In this document: piece after piece, positions 54,560 through 64,000 of the stretch
How the letters are laid out: each line of letters starts with the position of its first letter
How positions within the stretch are numbered: the first letter of the stretch is position 1
DNA from: Lolium rigidum
Taxonomy: Eukaryota; Streptophyta; Magnoliopsida; Poales; Poaceae
Length of the DNA stretch: 64,000 bases
Reading direction: 5' to 3'
Assembly (NCBI RefSeq): GCF_022539505.1
Contig: NC_061510.1
Location: 38,093,047-38,157,046 of the forward strand
Made by a program: the position numbers and the translations under genes
Notes under the pieces: generated by a model
Database searches by the model: none
Told to the model about the DNA's origin: nothing
The model's input: the letters and a program-made list of their open reading frames with translations, nothing else

Positions 54560-55130
54560 TTAAACGGAACTCTACAGCGATGGCACGGAGGAGGTGGCAT
54601 GCGGGGTGCCGAGATGAGATCGACGTCCACAAAGAACTGCATGAGGCGAGACCAGACGTACTAGATAGATATGAACTAGACGCGTTTAACCATGCAAAGA
54701 AGAGAAGAAATGGTCGACGACATCGACGACCACCTCAAAACTTTGACTGACCGTGTCGGACACGAACGCGAGCAATGTAGAGAAAACTAGTGTCTCTCCT
54801 TTCGGCGTGTATAGGTGGGTGCTAGGAGAGTGTGGTGGCGAAGGGAAAGACCTCGCGGCGGTCTGTGGCGTCCAGCATAGCGGGTCGGTGTGGCCGTGCC
54901 CACAGCGTCGTGCATGCATGATCGGCATTGGCATCAGCATGTACGTTCGGCATTGGCCTCGGCGGTATCTCTGGTGTGTCAGTGATCGTATGAGGGGACG
55001 GGATTGAGGGTGCATCCCGACGTTGACCTAGCGATGGCGGCGAGCATAGCCGTTCTGACCATGCCGATATCGGCATCGGCATCGTTTGGAGGCTGTGGTG
55101 GTCGAATCAAGTTGGGATTTGTTTCTTGTA
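54560..55130. other. GC-rich unassigned segment within the Mutator-like element
   Basis: Overlapping frames on both strands (54686-55082 minus; 54753-55007 plus) are low in complexity, with repeats of GGCATCGGC and GGCATTGG. This may be a captured gene fragment, but I recognise no family. Confidence 0.3.
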
Positions 55131-55700
55131 GGCCAAAATGAATTTGAAACAAGTTTCATGTTGAAGGTTAGGTAACGAAAGTTTGTAACTACCCCAAAAT
55201 TATACTAGCGCCATAGTGAGGTTCTTTTTGATAGAGCTATACGGTTGGGCAAACTTTTTTGACACTTTTTAGATAGGGTTCCTTGTTGTTACACGTATGG
55301 CATCATGTATGGAAAATTTGGGGTCATTTGGAGATGTTCGAAAAAATCACTTTGCTTAAGCGCATGCCGTTTCGTCTCGCTGAAACCAGCTTTTCTAACA
55401 AGGTGATTTTTTCTACCTTCTCTAAATAACCTCAAATTTCATACAGCTGATCTTCTATACATAGATAGATAGATTGTTTCGTTTTTACATTTTTCGAACT
55501 TTTTATTTCCCTTTACAATACCCAATTGATTTTCAGGTCAAAACCTCGAAAAACAGCATCATGTATGGCATCATTTTCACCCTAAATTTTCTGAAACTTT
55601 CCCTTTTAGATATTCCTTGTTGTTATAGGTATGCCATCATGTATGCCAAACTTGGTTAGGTCTCACCGAAACCAGCTTTTGTAACAAATTAGGTTTTTCT
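55131..55700. other. AT-rich segment with two diverged direct repeats
   Basis: 'ccttgttgtta-a-gtatg-catcatgtatg' occurs at about 55280 and 55612, each followed within about 60-110 bp by 'gaaaccagctttt-taacaa'. No gene is visible. Confidence 0.5.
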
Positions 55701-56365
55701 GCGTGAAAAGTAATGGCTACAACAAATTGTTGATGGTTTATCATTTTTTTGCGTGAAAAGTAATGGCAACAACAAATCGGTGATGGTTTATCATATTTTT
55801 TGCGTGAAAAGTAATGGCAACAACAAATTGTTGATGGTTTATCATTTTTTGCGTGAAAAGTAATGGCTACAACAAATTGTTGATGGTTTATCATTTTTTG
55901 CGTGAAAAGTAATGGCTACAACAAATTGTTGATGGTTTATCATTTTTTGCGTGAAAAGTAATGGCAACAACAAATCGGTGATGGTTTATCATATTTTTTG
56001 CGTGAAAAGTAATGGCAACAACAAATTGTTGATGGTTTATCATTTTTTGCGTGAAAAGTAATGGCTACAACAAATTGTTGATGGTTTATCATTTTTTGCG
56101 TGAAAAGTAATGGCAACAACAAATCGGTGATGGTTTATCATTTTTTTTTGCGTGAAAAGTAATGGCTACAACAAATTGTTGATGGTTTATCATTTTTTTG
56201 CGTGAAAAGTAATGGCTACAACAAATTGTTGATGGTTTATCATTTTTTTGCGTGAAAAGTAATGGCAACAACAAATCGGTGATGGTTTATCATTTTTTTT
56301 GCGTGAAAAGTAATGGTAACAACAAATCGGTGATGGTTTATCATTTTTTGCGTGAAAAATAACGC
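55701..56365 (+). repeat. Minisatellite, 49-52-bp unit, 13 good copies plus decayed ones
   Basis: GCGTGAAAAGTAATGG starts copies at 55701, 55751, 55802, 55851, 55900, 55949, 56000, 56049, 56098, 56150, 56200, 56250 and 56301. Decayed copies start at 56350 and about 56389. Units differ in the centre (CTACAACAAATTGTTG, CAACAACAAATCGGTG or CAACAACAAATTGTTG) and in the length of the T run. Minus-strand frames here are the repeat read through. Confidence 0.97.
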
Positions 56366-56399
56366 CTAAAACAGTTTATAATTTTAGCGCGTGAAAAAT

Positions 56400-57312
56400 A
56401 ATACAGAAAACCGCCCTTCAGCATACTTAGAGGGTGGAAGCTAATTAACCGCCAACAGAGAGAGAGAGGGGTTATCCTGCCCGTTCCCTATATCATACGA
56501 TCAACGGTCGGTGGGCACGATCCGCGTGACATGGGCTAGACCAATCGGAGCGATGATGCACGTCTCGCGAGAATTTGTGAAGAGAGAGGGCAAAACCGAG
56601 TACTATCAAGAAACCAAGGGCACCTGAGTAGTAAATAGACTAAGGGATTCAAATATGAGATTTAAAAAATGGAAAATGCGTGTTTTGTACAATGAAACCC
56701 ATCTTGGCCTACCTCAAACTATTTGCAATACCAATATACATCGAGTGTGAGAATTGTGGCCTCATTTAGACAAAGTATGATTTGGGGGAAGCTGTTTTGG
56801 GAAGGGCTTATTGTGGAAAACCATGCACCTTCATAGCTACTAGGTGATTTGAGAAGTGGCAATTTGTGGTAAAACTTGATTTATCTATGATTTATCTATG
56901 ATTTGAGAAGTGGCAATTTGTGGTAAAGACTCCATGAGTAAGTGCCACTCTTTTTAGGATTTTTTTGCACATTAAATGACTCATTTAACTAGTTAATCCC
57001 ATTTGTTGACTCTCCGTTGACCAGCCACTTGAGGGTAAAACTGAGTATATTGCACTAGCCGGTATTAGCACTCGAGGGGAAAATTGAGCACACAAAAAAT
57101 GCTAGTATAAGACTCGAGGGTATACCTGAGTATATCTAAATTTCCGGGGTTAGACTCGAGGACACGTGCAATTGTTGACGCGTAGCCGCGGGTCGCGGTG
57201 GAGAGGTCGAGACGTGCAATCGTGGACGCGTGTCGCGTTGCGAGAAGTCCAAGACGTGCGGACGTGCACCCGTGCACGCGTAGGACGCGGGTCGCATTAA
57301 CCACCCCTCGCC
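56400..57312. other. Interior of the Mutator-like element upstream of the gene
   Basis: It holds degenerate versions of the terminal-repeat motif (AAAACYGAGTA and AAGGG-CACCTGAG) at 56590-56650 and 57030-57140. GATTTGAGAAGTGGCAATTTG is repeated at 56849 and 56899. No frame is supported. Confidence 0.5.
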
Positions 57313-57318
57313 TTTATA
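57313..57318 (+). promoter_or_regulatory. TATA-like box of the gene in the Mutator-like element
   Basis: TTTATA within CCTTTATAGACG, about 128 bp before the ATG at 57446, with a CT-rich leader between them. Confidence 0.45.
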
Positions 57319-57445
57319 GACGCCTCCTCGCACTCGTCTCTGTCACTCTCACTCGCTCACGCATCGCCAACTCTCTCACGTCCCATCATCTTCTCCAAAG
57401 CAAAAACCCTCTCCCTCTCCCTCTTCCTCTTCCTCCGCCGGAGAG

Positions 57446-58690
57446 ATGGACAAGGAGAATGCCAATCCCATCGTCGAGGTTGGCTCGAGCGCGACGCCTC
57501 CATCTTCGGCCCCGTCCCTCGACGGACGACGCCACCGCCGCCGTCGCCGGTGCATCGGAGGCTGCTGCCGCCGGTGGCGGTCGGATCCCGGCGGGATGGG
57601 ACCCCTACGACCCCGTGCCGTACGTCCCGCCCCGAACCCCTACGACACCTCCCTGGAGGACCCATGGAACGAGGTAACTAAGGTTTGCTTCCTTTTTTGT
57701 TCCCCATTCCTTTTTGAACCCTATTTTTGCTGGTGTAGATGGATCCGTAGATGGATGAGTATTGGGCTAATATTTGCGCCGATTTTATTCCATTTTGTTT
57801 TGATCACTTCTTGATTTCGTTTAAGATTTGGGGTTCGGCTGTTCGGTTAATTTATGCAAGTAATATTGGATCTCAATCAGTTAATTTATGCAAGTAATCA
57901 TGGGATCTCAATCAGTTATTTTATGCACTAATCAAAAGATATCAACCGTTTAATTTTGCAAATAATCTCGAATGTGTTCAAGTTCAGATCTAGTTCAGAT
58001 CTAGAATCTGTTTCTTTGCCTATGATGAATGGTTGGGCACAAATTTTTACGGGGAGGGTTCAGCGAACCATTGCTGTGTACAAATCTGTTGTGCATGAGC
58101 TTTAGTTCGCTTACACCTTCCCCGTAGATATATAATCATGTCCACTCTAATCGAGGCTGACTCTGTTTTTCTTAACTTTGTTATCATGTACGTTAGTCAT
58201 CGTTGCAACTCATTCACTAGTTTCGTTTGATATGGATCGGATGTCCGGCAGCGACGTCGGCAGCGACGAAGAGGAGGAGGACGTCAAGACTCGCCGAGTG
58301 TCTGCGGAGGTCGCAGGTCGGCCGATACATCTCCTACTTCGCCAAGGAGGTGTACGGGTGCCCCTTCGCACCGAGGAGACTCGGCGCCACGGACTTCAAG
58401 CTCGCCTCGTCACGCATGCCGAGAACATCGGCAACACCTTCCCCAAGGTCGGCACGACGGCGAACGTCCACTCCTTCCGCGCCAAGCACGGGCGCTCGGC
58501 ATGCACCTCCGCAGCCTTGCGGCGGGTGGAGATCTCCGCCGGGTGCATGCCTCCGCTCAAGCCCAAGGCTCCCAAGGGAGCAAGAGCAACAAGTGGAGGG
58601 AGAGCCGGATGGGGTAGGCGGAGTCCTCGGACGTGTGCTTGCTGCTGCTGCCTCCTAGTTTGTTGTTGGGATCCCTTTGTTGTTAGCTAG
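57446..58690 (+). pseudogene. Degenerate two-exon gene with zf-XS-like zinc finger
   Basis: Exon 1 (57446-57673) opens with MDKENANPIVEVGSSATPP and ends PNPYDTSLEDPWNE at a GT donor (57674). Its middle (about 57520-57640) reads sensibly only in another frame (DDATAAVAGASEAAAAGGG, then DPYDPVPYVPP), so two compensating indels are likely. Exon 2 (from about 58200) has the acidic GSDVGSDEEEED, then YISYFAKEVYGCPF and, in a shifted frame, HAENIGNTFPKVGTTANVHS and RAKH. The C...H-A-x-x-I-G...K-H spacing recalls the zf-XS finger of plant SGS3/IDN2-type proteins, but the second cysteine is missing (CPFAP). A lysine/proline-rich tail follows. No XS domain is visible. The acceptor is uncertain. It lies within the Mutator-like ends. 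Confidence 0.5.
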
Positions 58691-59274
58691 GGAACCCTTG
58701 TTGTTATGTTAGTATGATGGTGCTCGTGAAGAACTCTGTTACTATGTTGGCTGCTTGTGTATGCAGCCTATTATCTATCCATATTATCTAGGGATTATCT
58801 ATCCCTAGTCTACTATATTTTGTTGGCCGTACTTAGTTTTCTTGATTTACTATGACTCGTGAATTTATCGTACATTATCCCGGAGATTTGCTTCTAGATT
58901 TAACTACATACATATGGACCGGAGGGAGTACTAGATTTGCTGCCATATTGGGCAAACAACGAGGGCCAAAAGGCACAAATAATTGAAGAAAGTCAGAAAT
59001 GCAAGCTTCTCTAGATTTTATACTAATTTGGTGAAAAGGACGAGAGAGAAAGAGGGGAAAAAGGTGCACTTAATAATGCCAATTTGGGGCCGAGAGAGAC
59101 GGAACCCAGCTCCTGCTCACGTGCAACCAAACGCTTCTCGTCCTGTCCCACGCGGTCCCTTTCTACCAGCCCCACGCGACGCGGGCCCACACGACTCGGC
59201 CCCACAAGACGCGGCCCCACACGTGACGGAACGTCAACTAAACGTGAATCCTGCCGTCTGAGCTGCTTCTGCGG
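58691..59274. other. 3' flank of the gene inside the Mutator-like element
   Basis: It includes a likely 3'-UTR region (58691-58900) and a GC-rich part (59080-59270) with repeated GGGCCC/GGCCCC-ACACG motifs next to the right terminal repeat. No gene is supported. Confidence 0.45.
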
Positions 59275-59371
59275 GTTTCAAACAAGGGCTTGGGGAAAAC
59301 TGAGGAAAAACTAAGGAGCTGGGGAAAACTGAGTACAACTAAGGACCTGAGGGCACGAAAATAGAAATCCC
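59275..59371 (-). repeat. Right terminal inverted repeat of the Mutator-like element
   Basis: Complement of the left repeat, ending GAAATCCC at 59371, then the target duplication AAATTATTA. Confidence 0.9.
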
Positions 59372-59380
59372 AAATTATTA

Positions 59381-59973
59381 TTGTATCGTATAAAACGTCG
59401 AATACAAGTATTTCTTACATCAACACACGTGGTCCAAAATAAATAGTGGAAAACAACTTATGGTAGGCGCTACAGCAGCGACCTGGGATCCGGTATCTAT
59501 ATAACATAAATTTCCCGTGGTTATGGTAGCCCCTCCATTTGAGCACTTTTTCTCGTGTACTCGATGATCCAATACACCCCCTAAAAAGATAAAATTATTT
59601 TACTTTATTTCAAAAACAATTTTCATATTTTAAAATTGTTTGCTCATGAACTCAGCACTAATGTTTAACAGATATTTTCATTTTAAACCCCTCAAACATT
59701 ACCTATTGCATGGTTGGGAAATTTAGGAATATGGAAGGTTGACTAGTTTATTCTAGCGCATTTGACCTTGGATGACTAGGTGAAAGTGCATGGAGCCCCA
59801 GGTGTGGTTTTGGCAATTACTCACAATACCTATGAACTAATCATTTCATTGTGTTGTATTTGTAGGCATTTTCCATACACCAGTGCTTCAAGACAATATG
59901 TTGAATGCCATGGAGATAAGGACATGCATTGATCTGAAGTCCATGTGTTGGATTTCATGTTATATGCCATGTA
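59381..59973. other. Anonymous flanking sequence
   Basis: Nothing recognisable on either strand. Confidence 0.45.
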
Positions 59974-60370
59974 GTTGTATCCAGAGATTTGGTTACCGGG
60001 TGAAATACCGTGGTTACCGGCCGGTAACCGGATTTCTCAGCCCCCTCCGATAAACGGATTTATCGGCCAAAAAATCCCAGTCTATTTGAGTTTGGTTTAA
60101 ATTTAAGCTGACTGGTTAGTTCAACATACACCGTATGTGTTCCCTATACACTATAACCCCATGCCCCAACTCATTTGTTCGAATGTTTCACTTCCTTCTC
60201 CTTCAAACATTATTTTCAACATATTTAGATATTTTTTAATTTGAAATTCAAATTTTGACTGGGGATTTCGTTCGGTATTTGACCGGTTATCTCCGGTAAC
60301 CCTCGTTACCGGAAATCTCAGTCCCCTCTAAGAATTTTTCCAAACCGGTAGCCAAAACCTTGGTTGTATC
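59974..60370. mobile_element. hAT-type MITE, 381 bp, TSD GTTGTATC
   Basis: The 8-bp duplication GTTGTATC lies at 59974-59981 and 60363-60370. The ends are CAGAGATTTGGTTACCGG (59982) and, in complement, CAAGGTTTTGGCTACCGG. The subterminal TACCGG/CCGGTAA motifs are repeated at both ends. There is no coding capacity. Confidence 0.85.
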
Positions 60371-60459
60371 TAGTGTGTGGATCCATTGTTTATCAATACT
60401 TGAAGGATGCAATCAAGTAAAGAATTCATTATATATCAAGAGATTGTGATAGAGTATCA

Positions 60460-60624
60460 AGAAAATACCACCGGTGCATCGACGATAAATCGTGTTACTC
60501 TCTGTGGACCAGGCTGTTGCGCTGGCGATAAGCCGTTACCGTCGGTGTATTACCACTAGCGGGCGCTGGTGCGCCGGCGATAAGCTTTTATTGTGCACTG
60601 GTGATAGGCGTTTTTCTAGTAGTG
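60460..60624. mobile_element. Truncated CACTA transposon end
   Basis: It ends TTTTTCTAGTAGTG at 60624, the complement of a CACTACTAGAAAAA terminal repeat. GGCGATAAG and GGTGATAGGCG motifs are repeated just inside, as in CACTA subterminal regions. Only about 165 bp are present and the other end is not in the window. Confidence 0.75.
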
Positions 60625-62267
60625 AACTAAGTGATGGTCTATGTATTTGATGTTCCTACATGGGTTTTGAATATTTTAGTGGGTCTGCGTCAAAATGAAG
60701 ATTTCATACACCCCTTGAGAGGATGACGTAAAGTGGTGGTTGACATCAAGGTTGAGAATTGCAAGTTCAAGATATCTCAAATGGATCATAAGAGTGGATC
60801 CTAACAATGGATCATAAGAAAGGATCATAAAGTTTAATCTTGCGATCGTTTGGTGAAAATGGACATGTGAACATGTGCTTAGATAAAGCTTTCCCAAAGT
60901 GTATTATGGGAATAAAAATTGTGAGTCTTCACAAAGGAAAAAAAGAAAGATCAGATGAAGTGTTCAAGCTTGAGGCAAGCATAAATATCTTCATCGAGGC
61001 AACAACATGACTTTGATAGGCTTTCCTAGTTTGAACTATATCATAGTGGTTGGTGGAGACCACATTAGATGTTAGATATAGCCATACTTTGAAGATGGGA
61101 TTTCTAGTGAGTAGCTTAATCGCATCGTTCATAGGGAGCACAAATATTTGCATACTCATCTTTGCTTCATAGATGGTTTCCTTTATATGAAGATTTAAAG
61201 ATCGTTGGTATCCTCAAATAAGAGACGAAGATCATAAAAAATGGAGTTTGTGTGGAAATTGAGTCATGTTCTTACTGTTAGAGGATTTGCCAAGTTCTAT
61301 GTTCGTAGATTGACCTCAACTTTTGGAGGGTGTTAATAATCCCAAGAGCAGGGAATCATTGTTGCACAACTCGATAATTATTTGACTGCCGGACCCACAA
61401 GAAGTTGGGGGTAAACTATCTATTTTCTAAATCCCAATAACCCACTTATATGGCCCTTCGTGTGATGGCAGAAATTAAAATATGCAAAATTTTAATTTAT
61501 TAATGCTACTAACTAGAAAGTGGTAAACTAAAATAACTAAGTGTTGAAAGTAAAGATGCAAAGGGTGCTTATGCAAGGTGAAGCTAGATGAAGGTAACTC
61601 AAGGGAGCGGTCATTCTTGGCATATGGTTGATTCATTTTTTTTGGTTGTCACAATTGGTGAAGAAAATGATTTTATACAAGCTAGATGCATAGGTTCTAA
61701 AGAACTCCATGATTAAAACCCCAAACCTAGAAACTAGGGCACAATGGATCAATTAGGGAAACTGTGTAACATCAACACACCTAACCATCTCATTTAACTT
61801 TTAAAAGATCGTATGTTATATGTTTCTAGGGAGGAGCCATAAATAGGTCCTGTTGTTCACACAAGCAAGTACACCCCTAGTAATTGATTCCAATGCCACT
61901 TTCGTGAACAAGCAAGGGAGTTGTTGAGACATAAAGTCCAACTACCGATGTATGTTTCAAGATCTCCGTAGTTTATCCCCTCATTGATAAACACGTTAAT
62001 AATGGTCATGCATCTAAGAAGCGAGACATCGTTTCTATCATCTCCGAACATCCAAACCTCTAAACACACGCAATGATGATAATATTATGCATTCCCCCGA
62101 CATATGTATGCACACATACATCAGTACATAAGACTACCATAGAAGATAACAAACTTGTTTGCAACCATAAACAAACTATGTCACTGTAGTCATGAACAAG
62201 TCACTACTCAAATCTAGACATAGAGTACCAATACATCATGGGAAACTGATATACCGCCTCATGCATC
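60625..62267. other. Anonymous AT-rich sequence
   Basis: No gene or element could be supported. Minus-strand frames of 70-76 codons (60676-61159, 61857-62069) lack family features. Confidence 0.4.
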
Positions 62268-62325
62268 ATGTTTGCTAAGAGATTACAGTGGTGGTATGGA
62301 CAGGCTGAAGGAGGTCTTGTTCTAG

Positions 62326-62344
62326 ATGATGATGATGATGATGA
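62326..62344 (+). repeat. GAT microsatellite
   Basis: Six GAT units near 62326-62344. Confidence 0.85.
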
Positions 62345-63180
62345 CCATGCCGGAGGGCTGGAGCTACACAGAGGCTATTCTGGCAGCGGTTACCCCCATC
62401 TGATCTTCGCTGGCAGTGAACTGCAGACTCTTTGTTTATGTGTTTTTGATTTACACCTCCGTGCCTCCTGAGATCGTGATTGGGATTCCTTTTATAGATG
62501 GTTCTAGGTCAAACAAAGAGATTTACACGAAGATGGACGACAACGAAGCCATGCGGATAAGATGGGTCCCAGTGGCATGACAGGGGTATCTGGTAACTTC
62601 AATGTAGACAAAATAACTGTGTAGAAAAAAATCTTAGGTCCTTTTAAGTTCGTGAAGGTTCATGAAATTCAAAATAAGAAAATAGGATTTTCTATGATAT
62701 AATATAAATAAAATGGATCTTATAGAAAATCCCCAAGATCATTGTAAATCATGATTGTGACACCTTATATTAATAAATAATGATAAAATAAAGCACAATA
62801 AACTACAAAGAAACATAGAAGTACTTTAGATGCATTAGGTGCCCATGCCACGGATGCTATTTACACCACTGGGGGGATCTTTCATACGTTGCACTTGTTG
62901 TAAGGAAGACCGTTGGACTTTATCATATACTTTCTCGAAATCAGACACCATCCATCCTATGAAGTTCATGAATATTGTCTACCTAGCACACACTCTCAAA
63001 TATGTCTCCTTGGTATAAAGGATGTTTTTTGGAGCAACCACATATTTCATTAGAAAATCAAGTTACATGAACCAACAAACGTGGAAACAGAAAAACAGAC
63101 CAGGAGAAAACATATTTCCTGGAAATTTTGCACATAAAACCCTAAAAGATGAAAAAAATACAGAACCATCCCTAGGATTT
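62345..63180. other. Sequence without a supported gene
   Basis: A minus-strand CTATAAAAGG-like box lies at about 62490-62500, with GC-richer sequence to its left, so an LTR or promoter fragment is possible. The ends could not be found. Confidence 0.3.
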
Positions 63181-64000
63181 CTTGCACTCACCGAAACTAG
63201 CGGCTGATGTTAACCTCCAACGCCGCCTAAGCACACGTTTGAGGAGACATCGAGCCTCCACCATTGCTAGATACGGAGAAGCACCATCGCCGACAAGGCT
63301 TTGTGAGTCGATGAACAGGCCCGCTGCAATCAGCAAAGCACATGTCGCTGTCGCACGTCAACCGGGGGACGTCCCCGTGCTTCCTTGAACCAAGATCCAC
63401 CGCATCCCTTCGAGGAAGTCGGGGAACAACAACAGATCCACCACCTCCGGGCCAACATCCTCTCTCTAGAGCATCCACCTCCCCCAGATCCACAGCGACA
63501 CGTCGAGAAACAAATCTCGTCAGATCTGAAGAGCGGCGAGAAAGCTGCTGATCTGAAGAAACAACAAGCACACGTTGCCATCAACTCCGAGGCGATGTCG
63601 TGAAGGTCGTCACCGGTGTGGGAATAGAGTTGAGGTAGATTTATTCGACCGAGCGTTGCTCCCACCACCCCAACGACGCATCATAGCATACAAACCCTAA
63701 CCCTAACTACAGAGCGGAAGAACAAGGTTTCCCCTCGCTCCTGCCGCTGGAGCGGCACGGAAGGAGAGGGAACCAACGTCTTGGCTGTTGAAGATGGGAG
63801 GGGGATGGGCGCCGCCGGCTAGGAAGGACGAGCGGACGAGAAGGTTGAATAGTGATTTGGGTTACTGGACAGATTACCATGGTTTGTACAGGCGATCGGC
63901 ATAAAGGATGTTTGTGTTGGTCTAATTACTAAAATGTGCAACGTTTGTTAGGCGATTAGTACCAGCTTTTGTTATAAAAAGAAATTGAAACTACGACACT
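63181..64000. other. GC-rich repeat-like block at the right edge
   Basis: Overlapping short frames on both strands (63182-63668) are Arg/Pro/Ser-rich without a domain. The composition resembles the GC-rich retroposon block at 41222-42718, but I cannot show homology. It may continue beyond the window. Confidence 0.3.

Larger units (their letters stand above)
54230..59380. mobile_element. 5.1-kb Mutator-like element with 9-bp TSD AAATTATTA
   Basis: Terminal inverted repeats of about 97 bp begin GGGATTTCTATTTTCGTGCC at 54239 and, in complement, at 59371. The perfect target duplication AAATTATTA lies at 54230-54238 and 59372-59380. No MULE transposase is visible, so it is non-autonomous. Inside are an unassigned GC-rich piece (54560-55130), a 49-52-bp minisatellite (55701-56365) and a degenerate two-exon gene with its own TATA box (57313-58690). 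Carrying a gene-like body between MULE ends is the Pack-MULE arrangement. Confidence 0.9.

Noticed and set aside
55701..56365. Regularly spaced repeats as a CRISPR-like array
   Set aside because: Units are contiguous with no unique spacers, the genome is a plant, and the array lies inside a Mutator-like element. It is a minisatellite.
62326..62344. GAT repeat as part of an Asp-rich gene
   Set aside because: The enclosing frame is 67 codons with no domain. It is a simple microsatellite.
63695..63712. CCCTAACCCTAAC as telomeric repeat
   Set aside because: Only about two units of a non-canonical spacing within GC-rich repeat sequence; plant telomere repeats are CCCTAAA in long arrays.

Overview
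This window looks like an intergenic, repeat-filled stretch of a large grass genome, most probably a Triticeae species (wheat, barley, rye or Aegilops). The basis is a BARE/Angela/WIS-type LTR (minus-strand start TGTTGGAGATATGCCC at 3147), large Gypsy LTR elements, CACTA and Mutator ends, and grass-type LINEs with a FADD or YADD reverse transcriptase, zf-RVT and RNase H. I see no intact host gene, rRNA, tRNA or CRISPR array. Almost every recognisable coding stretch belongs to a transposable element, and most are broken. A 100-N gap lies at 4256-4355.

Layout. 1-2780 is the 3' part of a Gypsy-like element (family A, LTR starting TGATACGTC) on the plus strand. 2781-3147 is the start of a BARE-type LTR on the minus strand. 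3220-3994 is a 775-bp inverted repeat. 4356-8833 is a CACTA end with about 137-bp tandem repeats, split by a 3.4-kb LTR element (4805-8240, TSD GGTAT, tRNA-iMet PBS). 8834-9995 is the 3' part of a BARE-type LTR. An old, decayed Gypsy polyprotein on the plus strand (about 9996-32375) was hit twice. The first hit is a 7.06-kb non-autonomous family A element (10264-17323, minus strand, TSD CATCT, tRNA-Asp PBS). The second is a 14.1-kb Tat-lineage Gypsy element (17993-32082, minus strand, TSD GAAAA, tRNA-Lys PBS).

The 14.1-kb element is the richest object. It has gag, protease, reverse transcriptase, two RNase H domains and integrase on the minus strand, broken by two frameshifts and several stops. 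On the opposite strand, downstream of pol, lies an eight-exon gene (19662-23835) of about 1,100 codons with its own TATA box, carrying the 'putative gypsy type transposon' domain and a coiled coil.

Right of 32.4 kb come a probable solo LTR (33353-33906), a degenerate array of about 300-370-bp repeats (35769-36930), a GC-rich island, several minus-strand LINE fragments, and a LINE inserted in a LINE (43494-46959, 16-bp TSD). A plus-strand LINE follows (50319-54168). Next is a 5.1-kb Mutator-like element with a perfect 9-bp TSD (54239-59371), which carries a 14-copy minisatellite and a degenerate two-exon gene with a zf-XS-like zinc finger. A hAT-type MITE (59982-60362) and a CACTA stub (to 60624) come after it, and the rest is mostly anonymous sequence.

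The elements do not form a pathway; they form an insertion stratigraphy. The best candidates for something under-described are the spliced antisense gene of the Tat element, the tandemly multiplied tRNA-Asp primer-binding site of the 7-kb element, and the Mutator element with its higher-order minisatellite and captured-looking gene.
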